Source of the DNA: Pedobacter psychrophilus
GTDB lineage: Bacteria; Bacteroidota; Bacteroidia; Sphingobacteriales; Sphingobacteriaceae
Assembly: GCF_001652725.1 (NCBI RefSeq)
Contig: NZ_LWHJ01000027.1
Span: 186,001 to 250,000 of the forward strand
Reading direction: 5' to 3'
Length of the DNA stretch: 64,000 nt
Every line of letters starts with the position of its first letter. Position 1 is the first letter of the stretch. A program made the position numbers and the translations under genes. The notes beneath the pieces were generated by a model. It searched no databases, was not told where the DNA came from, and saw only the letters and a list, made by a program, of their open reading frames with translations. This document shows, piece by piece, positions 61,764-64,000 of the stretch.

Positions 61764-62468
61764 TTAATTCGAATCTATTAATTCATCAAAATCTTTTTTA
61801 CTTAAGCCAAGTGGTATACAATTGCTGTAAAGTAATTTTATCATTCTCTTATCTGTCTCTGAATATTTTCTGTGTTCTTTCATAAATTTATCTTCGTCTG
61901 CTTTATCATAACTTTTCAACACATACGCATTCATAGTTGTGTCATAAAATTTAGCATCTTTTAAATAGGTCTTATTATGATTGAAACCGATTGCATGCAT
62001 CATTTCATGTTGAACTGTTCGCCAGCGATAATCGCCTTTTTGAATTGGAAATATAAAAACATCAGCCTTTTTAAATGCGCTACTAAATAATCTAAATTCT
62101 GGTTTTGTATATCCATAAATATCTAACTTAGTTATCTCATAGGTAAAATCAATCGTGATATCTGCCTTTTCAACATTTTTAATTAATGTGATTTTTAAAG
62201 GTGTAATAAGAGGGGTTAATTCTGCAACAATTGCTCTAACAGTTTCAGGGTCTTCTGGTCTAATATCGTCCCCTTTAATTGCAATGGAAATATCATGGTC
62301 CCATTTCATTATTTTTTTATAATAGAAAAAACCGATGTTAGAGAACAATTTCTTGTCATCCGAAGTGAGTTTATTGACACAGTCTTTTGTTTTTACACCA
62401 ACTGGTTTGTGACACCCATGTATGATTAAAATAATTAAATAAATGCTTAGTTTAATAAAGCTATTCAT
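61764..62468 (-). CDS. Metzincin-type zinc metalloprotease lipoprotein
   Basis: A 234-residue lipoprotein (IIHGC, Cys19). The extended zinc site is HEMMHAIGFNH (His154, Glu155, His158, His164) and is followed by a Met-turn DTTMNAY (Met179), the two hallmarks of metzincins such as matrixin and archaemetzincin-like enzymes. The N-terminal domain (KADITIDFTYEITKLDIYG) gives the usual beta sheet. It is probably anchored in the envelope and acts on an unknown peptide or protein. It is transcribed alone. Confidence 0.82.
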   Translation of the reverse strand: MNSFIKLSIYLIILIIHGCHKPVGVKTKDCVNKLTSDDKKLFSNIGFFYYKKIMKWDHDISIAIKGDDIRPEDPETVRAIVAELTPLITPLKITLIKNVEKADITIDFTYEITKLDIYGYTKPEFRLFSSAFKKADVFIFPIQKGDYRWRTVQHEMMHAIGFNHNKTYLKDAKFYDTTMNAYVLKSYDKADEDKFMKEHRKYSETDKRMIKLLYSNCIPLGLSKKDFDELIDSN

Positions 62469-62850
62469 TGATGTTGTTTTTTTAAAATTATTCGTTACTT
62501 TTTAAATTAGAGCTTGCTTAGCTCTAAAAACATCTGCCTAATAATTTGTTGTCTATTAGAGGGGATAAAAAGGTGTTACAATCTTTCATTTATTTTATTA
62601 GTTCGGCATCAAATGCTTAAGAATATTAAATTATTTCAATTCGAAGTTTAGAGCTTTCATAGTAGATGTAATTTGTTTTAGGGTTACCGCTATCATAAAT
62701 ATATGTGCAATATATTCAATACATATCAATCAAAATTGTTCAATCAAAAAATTTCAAAAAACTAATCTCACAAAAAAAGCAAAACTGTTTCCAATTTTGC
62801 TTTCCACAACACAAGGTCTTAAATCTTGTGTATATTATCTTAAATCTAAC
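62469..62850. other. Gene-free region between mreB and metzincin gene
   Basis: This 382-bp AT-rich stretch has the mreB terminator (62772-62801) at its right end and a small hairpin TTAGAGCT/AGCTCTAA at 62507-62527 near the metzincin start. Apart from a possible leader for the metzincin gene, nothing else was recognised. Confidence 0.55.
62772..62801 (-). terminator. Terminator after mreB
   Basis: On the minus strand AGCAAAA pairs with TTTTGCT around a 10-base loop and is followed by a T-run. It lies about 50 bases past the mreB stop. Confidence 0.75.
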
Positions 62851-63873
62851 TTACTGCATCAAAAACTTAAAGTTTGCTATGTTTTTTAATGAGATTCCTG
62901 TGCCTCTAACAACCGCTCTTAACGGATCGTCAGCAACGTGTACTGGTAATTTAGTTTTAGAACTGATACGCTTATCTAAACCTCTTAGCAACGCACCACC
63001 GCCAGTTAAATAGATTCCTGTTTGATAAATATCAGCAGAAAGTTCTGGTGGAGTAATCTCTAAAGCTTTCAAAATCGCTTCTTCTATTTTAGAGATAGAT
63101 TTATCTAAACAATGCGCAATCTCGGTATAAGAAACGGTAATTTGTTTAGGCACACCTGTCATTAAATCACGACCCTGAACGGCGAAATCTGCTGGAGCAT
63201 CTGTCAATTCTGGCAATGCAGACCCCACTTCAATTTTAATTCTTTCTGCAGTACGGTCACCAATCATGATGTTATGTTGGCGACGGATATAATTCACAAT
63301 ATCACTATCAAAATTATCTCCGGCAACACGGATAGATTGATCGCAAACAATCCCCGAAAGGGCTATTACAGCAATTTCAGTTGTTCCACCACCTATATCA
63401 ATAATCATGTTTCCCATTGGTTCTTCCACATCAATACCAATTCCTACGGCTGCAGCCATTGGTTCGTGTATTAAATAAACCTCTTTTGCACCTGCGATTT
63501 CAGCGGAATCTCTAACGGCTCTTTTTTCCACTTCGGTAATTCCAGAAGGAATGCAGATCACCATTCTTAAAGAAGGAAAAAACCAACCTTTTCCACCGTT
63601 TATCATCTTGATCATTCCTCTGATCATGTATTCGGCAGCGTTAAAATCTGCAATTACACCGTCTTTCAGCGGACGAACAGTTTTGATATTTTCGTGGGTT
63701 TTACCTTCCATTTGCATGGCTTGGCGACCAATTGCAATCACTTTATTGGTAGTCCTGTCAAAAGCAACGATAGAAGGTTCATCTACCACCACTTTATCAT
63801 TATATATAATTAAAGTATTTGCCGTACCTAAATCTATGGCAATTTCTTGTGTAAACCAGTTAAATAAACCCAT
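62851..63873 (-). CDS. mreB: Rod shape-determining protein MreB
   Basis: A 340-residue bacterial actin. ATP-binding motifs are complete: phosphate-1 IDLGTANTLIIY, phosphate-2 MIIDIGGGTTEIAVIAL, and adenosine YLTGGGALLRGLDKRI. It forms membrane-associated filaments that guide lateral cell-wall synthesis in rod-shaped cells. In most genomes mreC, mreD and other shape genes follow; here it is followed by a terminator and an unrelated gene, so mreB is a single unit or its partners are upstream, outside the window. Confidence 0.96.
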   Translation of the reverse strand: MGLFNWFTQEIAIDLGTANTLIIYNDKVVVDEPSIVAFDRTTNKVIAIGRQAMQMEGKTHENIKTVRPLKDGVIADFNAAEYMIRGMIKMINGGKGWFFPSLRMVICIPSGITEVEKRAVRDSAEIAGAKEVYLIHEPMAAAVGIGIDVEEPMGNMIIDIGGGTTEIAVIALSGIVCDQSIRVAGDNFDSDIVNYIRRQHNIMIGDRTAERIKIEVGSALPELTDAPADFAVQGRDLMTGVPKQITVSYTEIAHCLDKSISKIEEAILKALEITPPELSADIYQTGIYLTGGGALLRGLDKRISSKTKLPVHVADDPLRAVVRGTGISLKNIANFKFLMQ

Positions 63874-64000
63874 TTGTGTGTTATTAAGGATTTTGTGTTT
63901 TGTAAAAGTATGTTCTTTATTTTAATTCTAATCAAAAATATAAACGTTTGAAAGTAATATTAATGTTTAAAATGACGGACACCTGTTGTAACCATTGAAA

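Noticed and set aside
62705-63013. Plus-strand frame covering the end of mreB
   Set aside because: It is the antisense shadow of an intact mreB with all motifs on the minus strand.
1-64000. tRNA, rRNA, CRISPR array, insertion sequence or prophage
   Set aside because: None was recognised by eye. No CCA-ended cloverleaf, no transposase or integrase, no regular spacer array was seen; a tRNA scan would be needed to be certain.

Overview
The window is an AT-rich chromosomal segment from a member of the Bacteroidota, most likely the Sphingobacteriaceae (Pedobacter-like). This rests on Bacteroidota-type promoter boxes (TAnnTTTG), the type IX secretion gene porQ beside cmk, DUF4296, CbpA/CbpM, futalosine-route menaquinone genes, many Cys-lipoproteins and two families of dispersed intergenic repeats. 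No rRNA, tRNA, CRISPR array, prophage or insertion sequence was recognised. Most genes are ordinary housekeeping or envelope genes. No gene-sized region looks foreign.

Layout. 1-10 kb: a partial S41 protease, a fused dual-ATPase ABC protein coupled to a 3'-5' exonuclease, and a TolC/adaptor/RND-pump operon with a perfect palindrome near its predicted transcription start. 10-14 kb: homoserine dehydrogenase behind a SAM-I riboswitch with its own promoter, an FkbM-like methyltransferase and a trans-sulfuration PLP enzyme. 14-16.5 kb: mqnE, a histidine phosphatase and mqnA. 16.5-21.5 kb: a compact minus-strand cluster that looks like copper handling. It encodes a small Cys protein, an MbnP-like lipoprotein, a MauG/MbnH-like di-heme peroxidase, an outer-membrane protein with a Cys-rich mature N-terminus, a small lipoprotein, an SCO protein and a cytochrome c. 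21.5-28 kb: DinB, a ParE-type toxin-antitoxin pair, a phosphohexomutase, an EEP-family membrane protein, CorA and a TIGR01212 radical SAM protein. 28-38.4 kb: an orphan secreted protein, cbpM/cbpA, kdsB, a deoxynucleoside kinase, trpS, an acyltransferase, gatC, a LolD-like ATPase, a cobalamin adenosyltransferase and two very small proteins. 38.4-47 kb: recB, recC and recD. 47-58 kb: an M23 peptidase, cmk, porQ, arfB, a THUMP-like methyltransferase, aspartate kinase, a GNAT protein, a YggS-type protein, DUF4296 and mutS2. 58-64 kb: DUF1304, an aldo/keto reductase, an ArsR/SRPBCC/RibD-C trio, another SRPBCC protein, a metzincin lipoprotein and mreB.

The most interesting part is the copper-like cluster. 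In methanotrophs MbnH oxidises a tryptophan of MbnP to kynurenine to build a copper site. Here an MbnP-like protein with a WSW segment and an MbnH-like peroxidase are encoded with SCO, a cytochrome c and three less characterised Cys-containing or surface proteins. Second in interest are the SAM riboswitch in front of hom alone, two repeat families (three copies each, two copies fused inside the copper cluster), and a candidate operator for the efflux operon. All functional calls come from reading motifs and family resemblance; no database search was run.
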